NCBI GenBank assembly: GCA_963678215.1 | Contig: OY782758.1 | Location: forward strand, 2,108,001-2,172,000 | DNA length: 64,000 nt | Direction: 5' to 3' | From: Thiobius zoothamnicola | GTDB lineage: Bacteria; Pseudomonadota; Gammaproteobacteria; Chromatiales; Chromatiaceae | Shown here: piece by piece, positions 43,948-52,281 of the stretch | How positions within the stretch are numbered: position 1 is the first letter of the stretch | How the letters are laid out: every line of letters begins with the position of its first letter | Translations under genes and position numbers: made by a program | Notes under the pieces: model-generated | What the model was told of the DNA's origin: nothing | What the model saw: only the letters and a program-made list of their open reading frames with translations | The model's database searches: none

Positions 43948-45336
43948 ATGCAGATTCCGATGCTCCTGATTGTCTTGTTGGGTTTTCTGGCCTTGGCATA
44001 TCATTTGGGCCGCGCCCGCGCGCTGGATGCGGTTGGCGGTGGTTCCGGTATGCGTAAGCTGCATTCCTTACCCAGCTATTATGGTTTGTATGTTGCGTTA
44101 TGGGTCTTGCTGCCAGCGTTGACGATATTGTTTTTATGGAGCGTCCTGCAAGATGTTTATATCGTTGACATGGTCGTGGCCCAGTTGCCCCAGGCAATGC
44201 AGGATTTGCCGGAAGCGCAATTAGGGTTGATCGTTAACGACATCCGTAATCTGGCGAGTGGCAATATTGTTTCTGGCGAGCCGTCCGCTGATATCCGGGC
44301 TGCGGCGGATCATCTGTTGGAGCTGCAAGGCATCGCCAATATGGCGAAAACGGTTGTGGTGCTGGCGTTCGCGATTATCGCTGGCACATTTGCCTGGCGC
44401 GCGATTAATCCGTCGATGAGGGCGCGTAATCGCGTTGAATGGATCGTTAAGGGTTTGCTGATTCTCAGTTCCATGGTCGCAATTATGACGACTATCGGCA
44501 TTGTATTGTCGGTAGTCTTTGAATCGATTCGTTTCTTCAGCAAAATTCCTTTTACGGATTTTATTTTTGGTTTGGCATGGAGTCCGCAAACTGCATTACG
44601 TGCTGATCAGGTTGGCGCGAGCGGTGCTTTCGGCGCTATTCCGTTATTGGTCGGCACTTTGTTGATTTCTTTTATTGCGATGTTAGTCGCTGTGCCGATT
44701 GGTTTGATGGCGGCGATTTACCTGTCGGAATATGCTGGTCCGAAATTGCGTGGCTTCGCCAAGCCAGTGCTTGAGATATTGGCGGGCATTCCGACGGTTG
44801 TCTATGGTTTCTTTGCGGCTTTGACGGTTGCGCCAATGATCCGGACCCTTGGCGAGTCAGTGGGTTTGGAGGTGGCTTCTGAAAGCGCTTTGGCCGCTGG
44901 TTTGGTCATGGGCATTATGATCATCCCTTTTGTTTCATCATTATCAGATGACGTGATTAATGCGGTGCCGCAATCTTTGCGTGATGCTTCTTATGGACTG
45001 GGGGCGACGCGTTCTGAAACTATCCGCCAAGTGATATTGCCAGCCGCTTTACCAGGCATTATGGGTGGGGTTTTGTTGGCAGTGTCGCGCGCGATTGGCG
45101 AAACCATGATTGTGGTCATGGCTGCGGGTTTGAGCGCTAATCTGACCGTGAACCCTTTGGAGGCGGTGACGACGGTGACAGTGCAGATCGTCACTTTGTT
45201 GGTGGGTGATCAGGAATTTGACAGCGCAAAAACATTAGCGGCTTTTGCGCTGGGCTTGATGTTGTTCGTCGTGACGTTGGGGTTGAATATCATCGCGTTG
45301 CATATTGTCCGTAAATATCGTGAACAATATGACTGA
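43948..45336 (+). CDS. pstC: Phosphate ABC transporter permease PstC
   Basis: Permease of 462 residues. Its N-terminal extension has two membrane segments and a periplasmic loop, then the BPD_transp_1 core. The cytoplasmic EAA-type loop is DASYGLGATRSETIRQVILPAALPGIMGG. The length is the long PstC form seen in many Gram-negative bacteria. It pairs with PstA to form the pore. Confidence 0.92.
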   Translation: MQIPMLLIVLLGFLALAYHLGRARALDAVGGGSGMRKLHSLPSYYGLYVALWVLLPALTILFLWSVLQDVYIVDMVVAQLPQAMQDLPEAQLGLIVNDIRNLASGNIVSGEPSADIRAAADHLLELQGIANMAKTVVVLAFAIIAGTFAWRAINPSMRARNRVEWIVKGLLILSSMVAIMTTIGIVLSVVFESIRFFSKIPFTDFIFGLAWSPQTALRADQVGASGAFGAIPLLVGTLLISFIAMLVAVPIGLMAAIYLSEYAGPKLRGFAKPVLEILAGIPTVVYGFFAALTVAPMIRTLGESVGLEVASESALAAGLVMGIMIIPFVSSLSDDVINAVPQSLRDASYGLGATRSETIRQVILPAALPGIMGGVLLAVSRAIGETMIVVMAAGLSANLTVNPLEAVTTVTVQIVTLLVGDQEFDSAKTLAAFALGLMLFVVTLGLNIIALHIVRKYREQYD

Positions 45337-45393
45337 AGCTTGTGGTGGATCACTGGGTTGGTGCGCCCGTATTGGGAAAATATAGGTTGAAAA

Positions 45394-46674
45394 ATGGCGA
45401 AAGAGACATTTAGCAAAGTAGAGGCCTCACTCAAATCGCGGTATCGGCGTGAGCGGCGTTTCCAAGTGTTTGGTTTAGGCGCTATTTTCCTCGGATTATT
45501 ATTCGTCTCCCTGTTGTTTCTTAATATCATCAGCAATGGTTATGGCGCTTTTTTGCAGACCCATATTGTGCTGGATGTGCATTTCGCCCCGGAGATCATT
45601 GATCCTCAGGATAAAGCCGATGTTAATCCACAAATCCTGGCGCAGGCGGATTATCGTCAATTAGTGCGTCAACCCTTGCGTGAGATGTTTCCGGAAGTCA
45701 CAGGCCGGCGGGATAAACGCAAGCTGTATCGTTTGTTAAGCAGCGGCGCATCCTTTCAGGTGCGGGAAATGGTGTTGTCTGATCCAGGTTTGATTGGACA
45801 GAGCAGGCGTGTGTCATTAATTGCGGATGACGATGTGGATGTGATTGTTAAAGGTCATGTCACGCGTGAGGACGCCATACAGCGTTTTGGCGAAGCCTAT
45901 GTCGGGTGGATTGAGAATCTGGTTGAAGCCGGTCGGTTGGAAAAGCGTTTCAACTGGGGGTTTTTTCTGAATGGAGATTCGCGCGAACCTGAGCTGGCCG
46001 GTATTGGCGGCGCAGTGACAGGCTCGTTTTATACTTTGTTGGTGACTTTGTTATTGTCTTTTCCGATCGGTGTTGCGGCGGCGATTTATCTGGAAGAATT
46101 CGCACCGCAAAATCGGTGGACGGATATCATTGAAGTCAATATCAATAATTTGGCGGCTGTGCCATCCATTGTGTTTGGATTGTTGGGACTCGCCATGTTT
46201 ATTAACTTGTTTGGTCTGCCGCGTTCGGCACCGCTCGTCGGCGGCTTGGTTTTGACGCTGATGACACTGCCAACCATTATCATCGCCAGCCGGGCCGCTT
46301 TGAAGTCAGTCCCTCCCTCCATTCGTGAAGCGGCGTTGGGCGTCGGCGCATCCAAGATGCAGATGGTGTTTCATCATGTTTTACCGTTGGCACTGCCCGG
46401 TATGTTGACTGGTACCATCATTGGCATGGCGCAGGCGCTGGGTGAGACGGCACCATTATTGATGATTGGTATGGTGGCCTTTATTGTTGATATTCCTGGT
46501 GGCCCTTTGGATCCATCCTCGGTGTTGCCGGTGCAGGTTTATTTATGGGCGGATAGCCCGGAAAGGGCGTTTGTCGAGCGTACGTCTGCTGCTATTATGG
46601 TGTTGCTGGCATTTCTGATCGCGATGAATACATTGGCGATTATATTGCGTCGTCGTTTTGAGCGGCGTTGGTGA
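45394..46674 (+). CDS. pstA: Phosphate ABC transporter permease PstA
   Basis: Permease of 426 residues with an N-terminal TM, a long periplasmic loop (about 50-185), and the permease core. The EAA loop is EAALGVGASKMQMVFHHVLPLALPGMLTG. The extended N-terminus is typical of the proteobacterial long form. It follows pstC by 57 bp. Confidence 0.92.
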   Translation: MAKETFSKVEASLKSRYRRERRFQVFGLGAIFLGLLFVSLLFLNIISNGYGAFLQTHIVLDVHFAPEIIDPQDKADVNPQILAQADYRQLVRQPLREMFPEVTGRRDKRKLYRLLSSGASFQVREMVLSDPGLIGQSRRVSLIADDDVDVIVKGHVTREDAIQRFGEAYVGWIENLVEAGRLEKRFNWGFFLNGDSREPELAGIGGAVTGSFYTLLVTLLLSFPIGVAAAIYLEEFAPQNRWTDIIEVNINNLAAVPSIVFGLLGLAMFINLFGLPRSAPLVGGLVLTLMTLPTIIIASRAALKSVPPSIREAALGVGASKMQMVFHHVLPLALPGMLTGTIIGMAQALGETAPLLMIGMVAFIVDIPGGPLDPSSVLPVQVYLWADSPERAFVERTSAAIMVLLAFLIAMNTLAIILRRRFERRW

Positions 46675-46749
46675 ATTGATATCTTCTGAACATCAGCACG
46701 ATTGCTTGCTGGATATTTTGCAGCGAATGATTAAAGCCGGGGAAAAATA

Positions 46750-47628
46750 ATGAATGGTGCAGAGACCGCTGTTTTGGGAACTGATACAGATGTTGTTACC
46801 AAAGCACCTGATGAAACAATAAAAGGGAAATTAGGTGATGATTTCCAAACTGTGGGTAATATTCATGTTGATAACCCGCGCATGACGACAACGGATGTCA
46901 ATGTTTTTTATGGTGATAAACACGCCATTAGAAATGTCAGTCTGGACATTGGTGAAAACCAGGTGATTGCGATGATTGGTCCGTCCGGTTGTGGTAAATC
47001 GACCTTTTTACGTTGTCTGAACCGGATGAACGATACCATTGATATTTGTCGGGTTGAAGGCGATATCAAACTTGATCAACAAAACATTTACGATAAGAAA
47101 TTGGATGTCGTGCCATTACGTGCCCGGGTTGGCATGGTTTTCCAGAAACCGAATCCTTTTCCTAAATCCATCTATGACAATATCGCCTATGGTCCGCGTA
47201 TTCATGGTTTGGCGGCGAATCGCGCTGAATTGGATGAGGTGGTCGAAACCAGCTTGCGTAAGGCCGGCTTGTGGGAGGAGGTGAAGGATCGGCTGGACGC
47301 ACCAGGCACCGGGCTTTCCGGTGGTCAGCAACAACGTTTGTGCATTGCCCGCACCATTGCAGTGTCGCCGGAAGTCATCTTGATGGATGAACCCTGTTCG
47401 GCACTTGATCCGATCGCCACGGCGAAAGTTGAAGAGCTGATTGACGAGTTGCGGCAGAATTACACCATTGCAATCGTCACTCATTCAATGCAGCAGGCTG
47501 CGCGGGTCTCTCAACGCACCGCTTATTTCCATTTGGGCTATTTGGTTGAAGTTGGTGAAACGACGCAAATATTCACCAATCCGGTGCATAAATTGACGGA
47601 AGACTATATTACAGGTCGTTTTGGTTAA
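46750..47628 (+). CDS. pstB: Phosphate ABC transporter ATP-binding protein PstB
   Basis: ATPase of 292 residues. Walker A is GPSGCGKSTFLRCLNRMND, the ABC signature is LSGGQQQRLCIARTIA, and Walker B is VILMDEPCSALDPIATAKVEELI. The PstB-specific QKPNPFPKSIYDNIAYGPRIHG is present. The N-terminal 45 residues before VNVFYGDKHAIRNVSL are an extra tail of unclear role. Confidence 0.95.
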   Translation: MNGAETAVLGTDTDVVTKAPDETIKGKLGDDFQTVGNIHVDNPRMTTTDVNVFYGDKHAIRNVSLDIGENQVIAMIGPSGCGKSTFLRCLNRMNDTIDICRVEGDIKLDQQNIYDKKLDVVPLRARVGMVFQKPNPFPKSIYDNIAYGPRIHGLAANRAELDEVVETSLRKAGLWEEVKDRLDAPGTGLSGGQQQRLCIARTIAVSPEVILMDEPCSALDPIATAKVEELIDELRQNYTIAIVTHSMQQAARVSQRTAYFHLGYLVEVGETTQIFTNPVHKLTEDYITGRFG

Positions 47629-47956
47629 TATTGGGTTGTAGAGATAAGGCCAAGACGGTCATTTGGTCAACGATCTATTGACCGTTGACCATGTCTGCAA
47701 TCAGGAATAGGCGTTTTGAGGGGTTCATAGAGAGGGGGGATTGGCCGCCCGTGATATCAGAGGGTTAGGCATTGTGGTTAACAGTATGAATAAAGCCAGT
47801 TTGGAATTTTTAGCTTATCGGCTGGAAATGTGGCTTTTGCTTGCCTGTTAACGTGAAATTTAAACTCACCTTGATTGAATTGGACAATAGCAAGGTTCTT
47901 TTTTATAGGTATCTTTGTGTTTATTGTGTATTACTCACTCATTCGGTGCCCATTCT
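47629..47956. other. Intergenic region between pstB and phoU
   Basis: About 330 bp. A perfect 8-bp inverted repeat (GGTCAACG at 47665-47672, CGTTGACC at 47683-47690) lies 37 bp after the pstB stop without a T-run. The remainder is AT-rich near phoU and may hold a separate phoU promoter. No gene is recognised. Confidence 0.5.
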
Positions 47957-48664
47957 ATGGAAGGTATTAAGCCACACATCTATTCGCGGTTTGATGGTGA
48001 TTTAGGACGTTTCTTTCAACTGGTGTTGGATATCGGCCAGTTGGCTTGTGAACAAGTTGAATTATCCGCCGTAGCCATGGCGCGTTGTGAAGTGGTCCCA
48101 GCGCGCAAAGTGCAACACAATTTTCGTTTGTTTCGGGAATTAAATATGGACACGCTGGAAGCGAATGCCCAACTACTGGCGATGCATACGCCAGTGGCAG
48201 GCGACCTGCGCTTTATGATGATGCTTTCACGCACGGCGTATGACCTTGAACGCATTAATCAGGAAGCCTTGCGCTTGGCTGAATTAACCGAAGCTTATTA
48301 TGAACACCCAGGGATTCAGGTTGACAGCGAAATGTTTGTCGATATTGAGCGGATTGCTGAGAAAGCCTTTCATATGTTGCAATCCGCCTTGCAGGCGGTG
48401 AGCGAATCTTCCGTTAAATTGGCGATTGGAGTCATCCACCAGCAGAAATCCATGGAGCGATTGTTTCAGGATGCGTTGCGTTATTTGGCGACTTATATGT
48501 TGCAGGATCCGCGTAATATTCAATATGCCATTGATGCGACGATTGGTCTGAAAAGCATGGAGCGTGTGGCCGATCATTCCATCAATATTGGCAAAAATCT
48601 GATTTATTCCTGCACAGGTAAAGATGTGCGGCATATGAATATCGCCTGTCTGGATATCAAGTAG
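47957..48664 (+). CDS. phoU: Phosphate-signalling protein PhoU
   Basis: Two-repeat helical PhoU of 235 residues from ATG 47957 (MEGIKPHIYSRFDGDL). Each repeat carries a metal-binding motif, seen as the first DLERINQEALRLAEL and the second KSMERVADHSINIGKNLIY. It damps phosphate uptake and PhoR signalling. The frame is open for 14 codons upstream, but the chosen ATG fits the family. Confidence 0.93.
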   Translation: MEGIKPHIYSRFDGDLGRFFQLVLDIGQLACEQVELSAVAMARCEVVPARKVQHNFRLFRELNMDTLEANAQLLAMHTPVAGDLRFMMMLSRTAYDLERINQEALRLAELTEAYYEHPGIQVDSEMFVDIERIAEKAFHMLQSALQAVSESSVKLAIGVIHQQKSMERLFQDALRYLATYMLQDPRNIQYAIDATIGLKSMERVADHSINIGKNLIYSCTGKDVRHMNIACLDIK

Positions 48665-48672
48665 TTGGGTCG

Positions 48673-49341
48673 TTATGGTTTCTGTACGGTGTTGAGCGCG
48701 GCGCTCACGATTTCGGCGAGGCGCTGTAAGAAATCCACCCCTTTACCATCCATGAAACGTTCAACATGACGACTGCCGAGGGCCAGCATGCCGATCAGGG
48801 CGCTTGAGCGTAATGGCATTAAAGCGACGGATTGAATGTCCGCCACTTGTGAGCCGAACAAATAATCCATTTGCGCACCAGGTAATGGTCCGCAAACCGG
48901 GCCTTGATAGAGGAAATGGCGGAACATGGCGGGGCCGGATTCATCGGCATCCGTTTCTAATTCGTCTGCTGAAAATAATTTCAGCTCAACGGCATCCATA
49001 TGAAGCAATTCACGCAAGCCGTCTAATAAAGTATTGAGCAGTTCATCGAAATCGCGCGCCTCAATCAATAATAGGGTCAGTTGGTGTAAGCGCCTGGCTG
49101 TTTCATCATTCGCTTTGGCGACCTCAATCAACGCATTTAATTGAGTTTGATATTGAGTGTTTTGCTGACGCAACAGGCGTACTTGATGTTCTACCAAAGA
49201 AACGGCGTCGCCGCTCTGGTGGGGAATCGCCATTTGCATGAGGAGATTTTGATGCCGTTTGAAAAAGTCTGGTACCTGGATAAGATAACGGGCGATTTCA
49301 GTTTCTTTTCGATCATCTGGGAAAAATGCCTCGGGCGACAT
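48673..49341 (-). CDS. DUF484-family GAF-like protein
   Basis: About 222 residues from ATG 49341 (MSPEAFFPDDRKETEIARYL). It has the DUF484 opening VPDFFKRHQNLLMQMAIPHQSGDAVSLVEHQVRLLRQQN, a coiled-coil, and a GAF-like C-terminal domain (SVALMPLRSSALIGMLALGSRHVERFMDG...FLQRLAEIVSAAL). In many gammaproteobacteria DUF484 sits next to dapF or xerC, but here it is alone beside phoU. The function is unknown. Confidence 0.85.
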   Translation of the reverse strand: MSPEAFFPDDRKETEIARYLIQVPDFFKRHQNLLMQMAIPHQSGDAVSLVEHQVRLLRQQNTQYQTQLNALIEVAKANDETARRLHQLTLLLIEARDFDELLNTLLDGLRELLHMDAVELKLFSADELETDADESGPAMFRHFLYQGPVCGPLPGAQMDYLFGSQVADIQSVALMPLRSSALIGMLALGSRHVERFMDGKGVDFLQRLAEIVSAALNTVQKP

Positions 49342-49509
49342 GATCACGACCTGATGGTTTATCTGAGTTTTTGATGAAAATGGGAATGCAGATGACATTC
49401 TATTCCCGCAGCCATGATATCAGTCCCGCTTGCCGGAAGTATCCAGGCAAATTTTCCTTAATTCATTTTTTGAAACCGTTGTTGTTAGTGGTGCCAATGG
49501 GCATTTGGT

Positions 49510-49530
49510 CCGGTGTAGCTACTTGTTGTG
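49510..49530 (-). repeat. attC relic at the distal end of the array
   Basis: CCGGTGtAGCTACTTGTTGTG matches one arm of the 66-bp attC sites (CCGGTGgAGCTACTTGTTAGC at 52792-52812) with few changes. The other arm is not found. It sits just past the last cassette gene, as expected for a decayed attC. Confidence 0.5.
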
Positions 49531-49541
49531 CGGACCATGTC

Positions 49542-49842
49542 TTAGCCATTAAATTTTGGCCAACGATTGTAACCAATAGTAGGGTTGTTTGATTCATTTA
49601 AACGAATAAACTTAACTTCTTCTTCGTTTGCTTCTTTATCGGTTGCGGTATCTGAAAACCATAATATCTCTTTCTTTATTGTGAATCTCATCTGATCTTC
49701 CCATGTGAAATCTTTTTCAATTATTGCACTATTAGCGCTGCCGAAATAATTGATGTTATAAACAAGATCCTTCCCAATATATATTTTCATTTGGATAAGT
49801 GGTTCTATAAATAACCTTTCTCTTTTTGTTGAACGAAGTCAT
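49542..49842 (-). pseudogene. GIY-YIG-family cassette gene, frameshifted
   Basis: From ATG 49842 the frame reads MTSFNKKRKVIYRTTYPNEN and stops soon after. The continuation IYIGKDLVYNINYFGSANS...GYNRWPKFNG is in another frame from about 49790 to 49542. Together they fit a GIY-YIG-like protein of about 100 residues (TTYPN-x-KIYIGKD). The shift lies in AATGAAAATATATATTGGG, where about two bases seem lost. A shorter protein starting at ATG 49790 is possible. Confidence 0.55.
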
Positions 49843-49892
49843 TTGTCCATTTTTATTGCATAACGGAGGCGGGTGCCTGCAAGCGGTCATCT

Positions 49893-50001
49893 TAATGCCA
49901 AATTCAGCGGAACCGAACACGAAGCGGCGTTTGCGCAATAATGGCGAAGCCATGCTCAAAAAGCCGCTGAGTGTTGAGTGTCCGATGGAGCACCGTGTTA
50001 G
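49893..50001 (-). repeat. attC site I (long, about 109 bp; one end box degenerate)
   Basis: Same long family as sites C and D: shared core GAAGCGGCGTTTGCGCAATA, ATGGCGaAGCCATG, AAAAAGCCGCTGAGTGTTG and closing GTTAG. The left box reads TAATGCC instead of TAACGCC and the adjoining CTAGCTCAG is changed. The stop codon of the antitoxin gene lies in the right box. Confidence 0.75.
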
Positions 50002-50216
50002 GTTTCTCTTGATTCATGGACAGCAGCAACAATATCCGCAGTAGTTGCATTAGTGTTAACGCCCGGCACATCAAATGGTGAGCGCTTTGTTTGTTGCTTG
50101 GCCTTCAGTGAAAATAGACTGCCATCTTTACGACGAATTTCTACTTCCCTGGTTTGAGCCAGGGTGAGCAATTTAGCCAGATTTTGGCGAGCTTCTGAAT
50201 AAGTAAATACTTGCAT
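49998..50216 (-). CDS. Phd/YefM-like antitoxin of a PIN toxin (cassette 9)
   Basis: Protein of 72 residues. MQVFTYSEARQNLAKLLTLAQTREVEIRRKDGSLFSL is the Phd/YefM-type DNA-binding and dimerisation half. The tail SPFDVPGVNTNATTADIVAAVHESRET would wrap the toxin. It starts 2 bp after the PIN gene stop, so it is second in the operon, the reverse of the common antitoxin-first order. Its stop codon TAA is inside the attC. Confidence 0.78.
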   Translation of the reverse strand: MQVFTYSEARQNLAKLLTLAQTREVEIRRKDGSLFSLKAKQQTKRSPFDVPGVNTNATTADIVAAVHESRET

Positions 50217-50218
50217 AG

Positions 50219-50620
50219 TTACTCCATGACAATATCTAACACCTCAATACCCATTTCTTCAGCGACTTGGCGCATACGGCGATCTAAAGTGAGTAAAGGA
50301 TGACAGAGTGAAATTGCGCAGCGAAGGAAGTAGGCATCGTAAGCGTAGATGTTTTTTTTGATAGCAAGTTGTAAGCACGACTGAATTTCAACTGGTACCA
50401 AACGAACCTGTATGCTGCGCGTGAAATTTTCTGCCGCGAGCGCTTCCTGTTTTGTAATTTGCCGTCGTTTAATCATCGCTGACAATGCGTTACCAATTTC
50501 AAATGGCAATGATTCTGGGGCAATGAGCAATGCCCCAGAAGTGATTCTGATAATTGGTTCTTTCTCAGGCTCGTTTAGAGCAACTGCCAAAAAGATGTTT
50601 GTGTCAGCAATAATATTCAT
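50219..50620 (-). CDS. PIN-domain ribonuclease toxin, VapC-like (cassette 9)
   Basis: PIN nuclease of 133 residues with the conserved acids: Asp in MNIIADTNIFLAVAL, Glu in PFEIGNALSAMIKRR, Asp in NIYAYDAYFLRCAI, and Asp in PLLTLDRRMRQVAEEMGI. VapC-type toxins cut tRNA or rRNA. It is the first gene of the cassette and is followed after 2 bp by its presumed antitoxin. Confidence 0.82.
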   Translation of the reverse strand: MNIIADTNIFLAVALNEPEKEPIIRITSGALLIAPESLPFEIGNALSAMIKRRQITKQEALAAENFTRSIQVRLVPVEIQSCLQLAIKKNIYAYDAYFLRCAISLCHPLLTLDRRMRQVAEEMGIEVLDIVME

Positions 50621-50675
50621 TATTGATAATTGTACATTAACTGCCGACTAATACAACTGTGGCCAATCAAAAGCC

Positions 50676-50748
50676 TAACGCCCACATAAACGGTGCGAGC
50701 TTGCGAGCATCCGGCGACCGGAGGGAGCGTATTTAATGTGATTGTTAG
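50676..50748 (-). repeat. attC site H (73 bp)
   Basis: The end boxes are CCTAACGCCCACATAAAC on the left and TTTAATGTGATTGTTAG on the right, and they pair as inverted arms (CACATAAA with TTTAATGTG). The central part is a GC-rich palindrome-like stretch. This type is unlike the other attC sites in the array. Confidence 0.8.
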
Positions 50749-51194
50749 AGGCCTGAAATTGATGACACAACATTCTTAAATTCATACTTTTGTAAGTGAT
50801 TAAGCCTGCTTTTTGTAATGTTGATGCCGTATTCTGCTTCCTTTGAACTTGGGTAATGTTTGTAATTTAACAGACCTGAATCATCACTATGCCAGTCTGA
50901 GCCTTTAATTAAGAACATAGATGGTTCCATGTGTTCTTTTAAAATTAACAAACAAACTAAAAGGTTCTTATTGAACTTTGACTCCGATATGTATGTGTAA
51001 TTTTTGCCTGTAATAGTTTTAACTTGAACATCAAAGTGATTCCCATTGTTATTACGTATCACGAAGTCAATTCCCCTATCATCTACTTCTGCCGTGAAAA
51101 CTGACAAACCATACATAGTAAATTCCATTTTAGCCAAATATTCACCATAAGTTCCTTTTTGCTGCTTATTCAGTTTTGACCATTCATACCTCAA
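50745..51194 (-). CDS. DUF4365-like PD-(D/E)xK nuclease-fold protein (cassette 8)
   Basis: Protein of about 149 residues. GEYLAKMEFTMYGLSVFTAEVDDRGIDFVIRNNNGNHFDVQVKTI contains the Glu of the first helix, the Asp of RGID, and D-x-Q-V-K. This is the pattern of restriction-endonuclease-like folds and of DUF4365. TTG 51194 is the apparent start, with weak upstream signals, so the N-terminus is uncertain. A role in DNA or RNA cleavage is an inference from the motif. The stop overlaps the attC. Confidence 0.6.
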   Translation of the reverse strand: MRYEWSKLNKQQKGTYGEYLAKMEFTMYGLSVFTAEVDDRGIDFVIRNNNGNHFDVQVKTITGKNYTYISESKFNKNLLVCLLILKEHMEPSMFLIKGSDWHSDDSGLLNYKHYPSSKEAEYGINITKSRLNHLQKYEFKNVVSSISGL

Positions 51195-51207
51195 CTTCTT
51201 TTACCTC

Positions 51208-51250
51208 TAACGCCGCATTCAGCGGCTTGTCCGCTGTAATGCTTTGTTAT
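51208..51250 (-). repeat. attC site G (very short, about 43-48 bp)
   Basis: The outer boxes TAACGCCGCATT and AATGCTTTGTTA pair, enclosing CAGCGGCTTGTCCGCTG, itself a hairpin. The boxes fit R'/R'' positions, but the total is shorter than most described attC sites. The stop of the neighbouring PIN-like gene is in the right box. Confidence 0.75.
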
Positions 51251-52215
51251 AAGCAAGTAAGCCTTAGCCTCAACTCATCCATCTTCACAACTCTTACGGG
51301 TAAGCCTAGTGATCTAGCTACGAACTTTGATTTCTTATATGTCGCATCATCTTCAGTAACATAGTATTTAGCATCAGACGCAAAGAATAAGTTTTTCAAA
51401 TCTCTGTGCATATTACTAGGTCGATTTTTCTTATTAACCTTGTCTCTAAACAGAGGGCTAAAATCTAGTAAAGAATATGCATTTTCAATTTTTTGTCCTT
51501 TTGTCAAACTTTCTAGACATCTGCCATCAATAGCTAAAAAAGACGATTGAATTACCTCAAATTTTCCCTTTAGCTCTTCAAGATCATTGATTTTTCTTAT
51601 ATCAAAAAAAACCTCCACCCTTTTAAAATAAGGGCTTTCTTTGTTTATTATTGTATCTTGATTGGGAACGGTTTTATGCAAACATTCAACCTCTTTTCTG
51701 AGCGACTTATAGATATCTGGGTCATCCATTGAATCCCACATCATTTGCAGAAAACTATCCATGACAGTTGCATCAAGAACTCCATTACTTTTTTCTAAAA
51801 AAGGGCGAAACAAACTTTCCTGTGACAACTTATCCATGTCTACTTGATAACTACCGCCTTCTACAGAAAACTCTGGTTCAATTTCTCGTTCATTTATAAT
51901 TTTGTTAAATTTTTCATTAATATCAGCTTTTACTGGTATTAACATTTCATTTGGAAGCACACCTAACATCAAACCTTCGGAGATTTCTTTGAGGAAGGAA
52001 AGATCCTCCTCAATGTACGACCAATTTTCTTTTTTAAATGTTGCAGCTAAATCCTTCAAATGTCCCTCTGACGCAGGAAACACGTACTTACCCTTCAGGC
52101 TTTGCATAAAGGATTTAAATCTAATTGCGTCAAACTTACCCTCTACAACTTTCTCATGCTTCATGTATTGGATAACGTTCCAATCTAAATAAATATATTT
52201 CTTCAACTTTGACAT
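51247..52215 (-). CDS. Large PIN-like domain protein (cassette 7)
   Basis: Protein of 322 residues. The N-terminal YIYLDWNVIQYMK gives the first acidic strand, and PASEGHLKDLAATFKK a likely second. The C-terminal SNMHRDLKNLFFASDAKYYVTEDDATYKKSKFVARSLGL has the PIN-type D-x-x-x-x-x-x-A...VT-x-D arrangement. The roughly 200 residues between are helical and unrecognised. It is probably a PIN-fold nuclease with an inserted helical region. AT-rich codon use differs from the chromosomal genes. No antitoxin gene shares the cassette. Confidence 0.55.
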   Translation of the reverse strand: MSKLKKYIYLDWNVIQYMKHEKVVEGKFDAIRFKSFMQSLKGKYVFPASEGHLKDLAATFKKENWSYIEEDLSFLKEISEGLMLGVLPNEMLIPVKADINEKFNKIINEREIEPEFSVEGGSYQVDMDKLSQESLFRPFLEKSNGVLDATVMDSFLQMMWDSMDDPDIYKSLRKEVECLHKTVPNQDTIINKESPYFKRVEVFFDIRKINDLEELKGKFEVIQSSFLAIDGRCLESLTKGQKIENAYSLLDFSPLFRDKVNKKNRPSNMHRDLKNLFFASDAKYYVTEDDATYKKSKFVARSLGLPVRVVKMDELRLRLTCL

Positions 52216-52230
52216 CCGGTCAATTGCTTA

Positions 52231-52276
52231 TAACGCCGCGCTCAGCCGCCGGAGGTCGGTTGCAGCGCCTTGTTAT
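52231..52276 (-). repeat. attC site F (short, about 46-50 bp)
   Basis: Outer boxes TAACGCCGCGCTCA and TGCAGCGCCTTGTTATG enclose GCCGCCGGAGGTCGGT. The arms pair imperfectly, as in attC bottom-strand folding. Like site G it is at the short end of the attC size range. Confidence 0.75.
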
Positions 52277-52281
52277 GTGCA

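Noticed and set aside
49756..49959. 67-codon frame beginning MSMASPLLRKRRFVF
   Set aside because: Its first part reads through attC I. Only the portion from ATG 49842 belongs to the broken GIY-YIG cassette gene.
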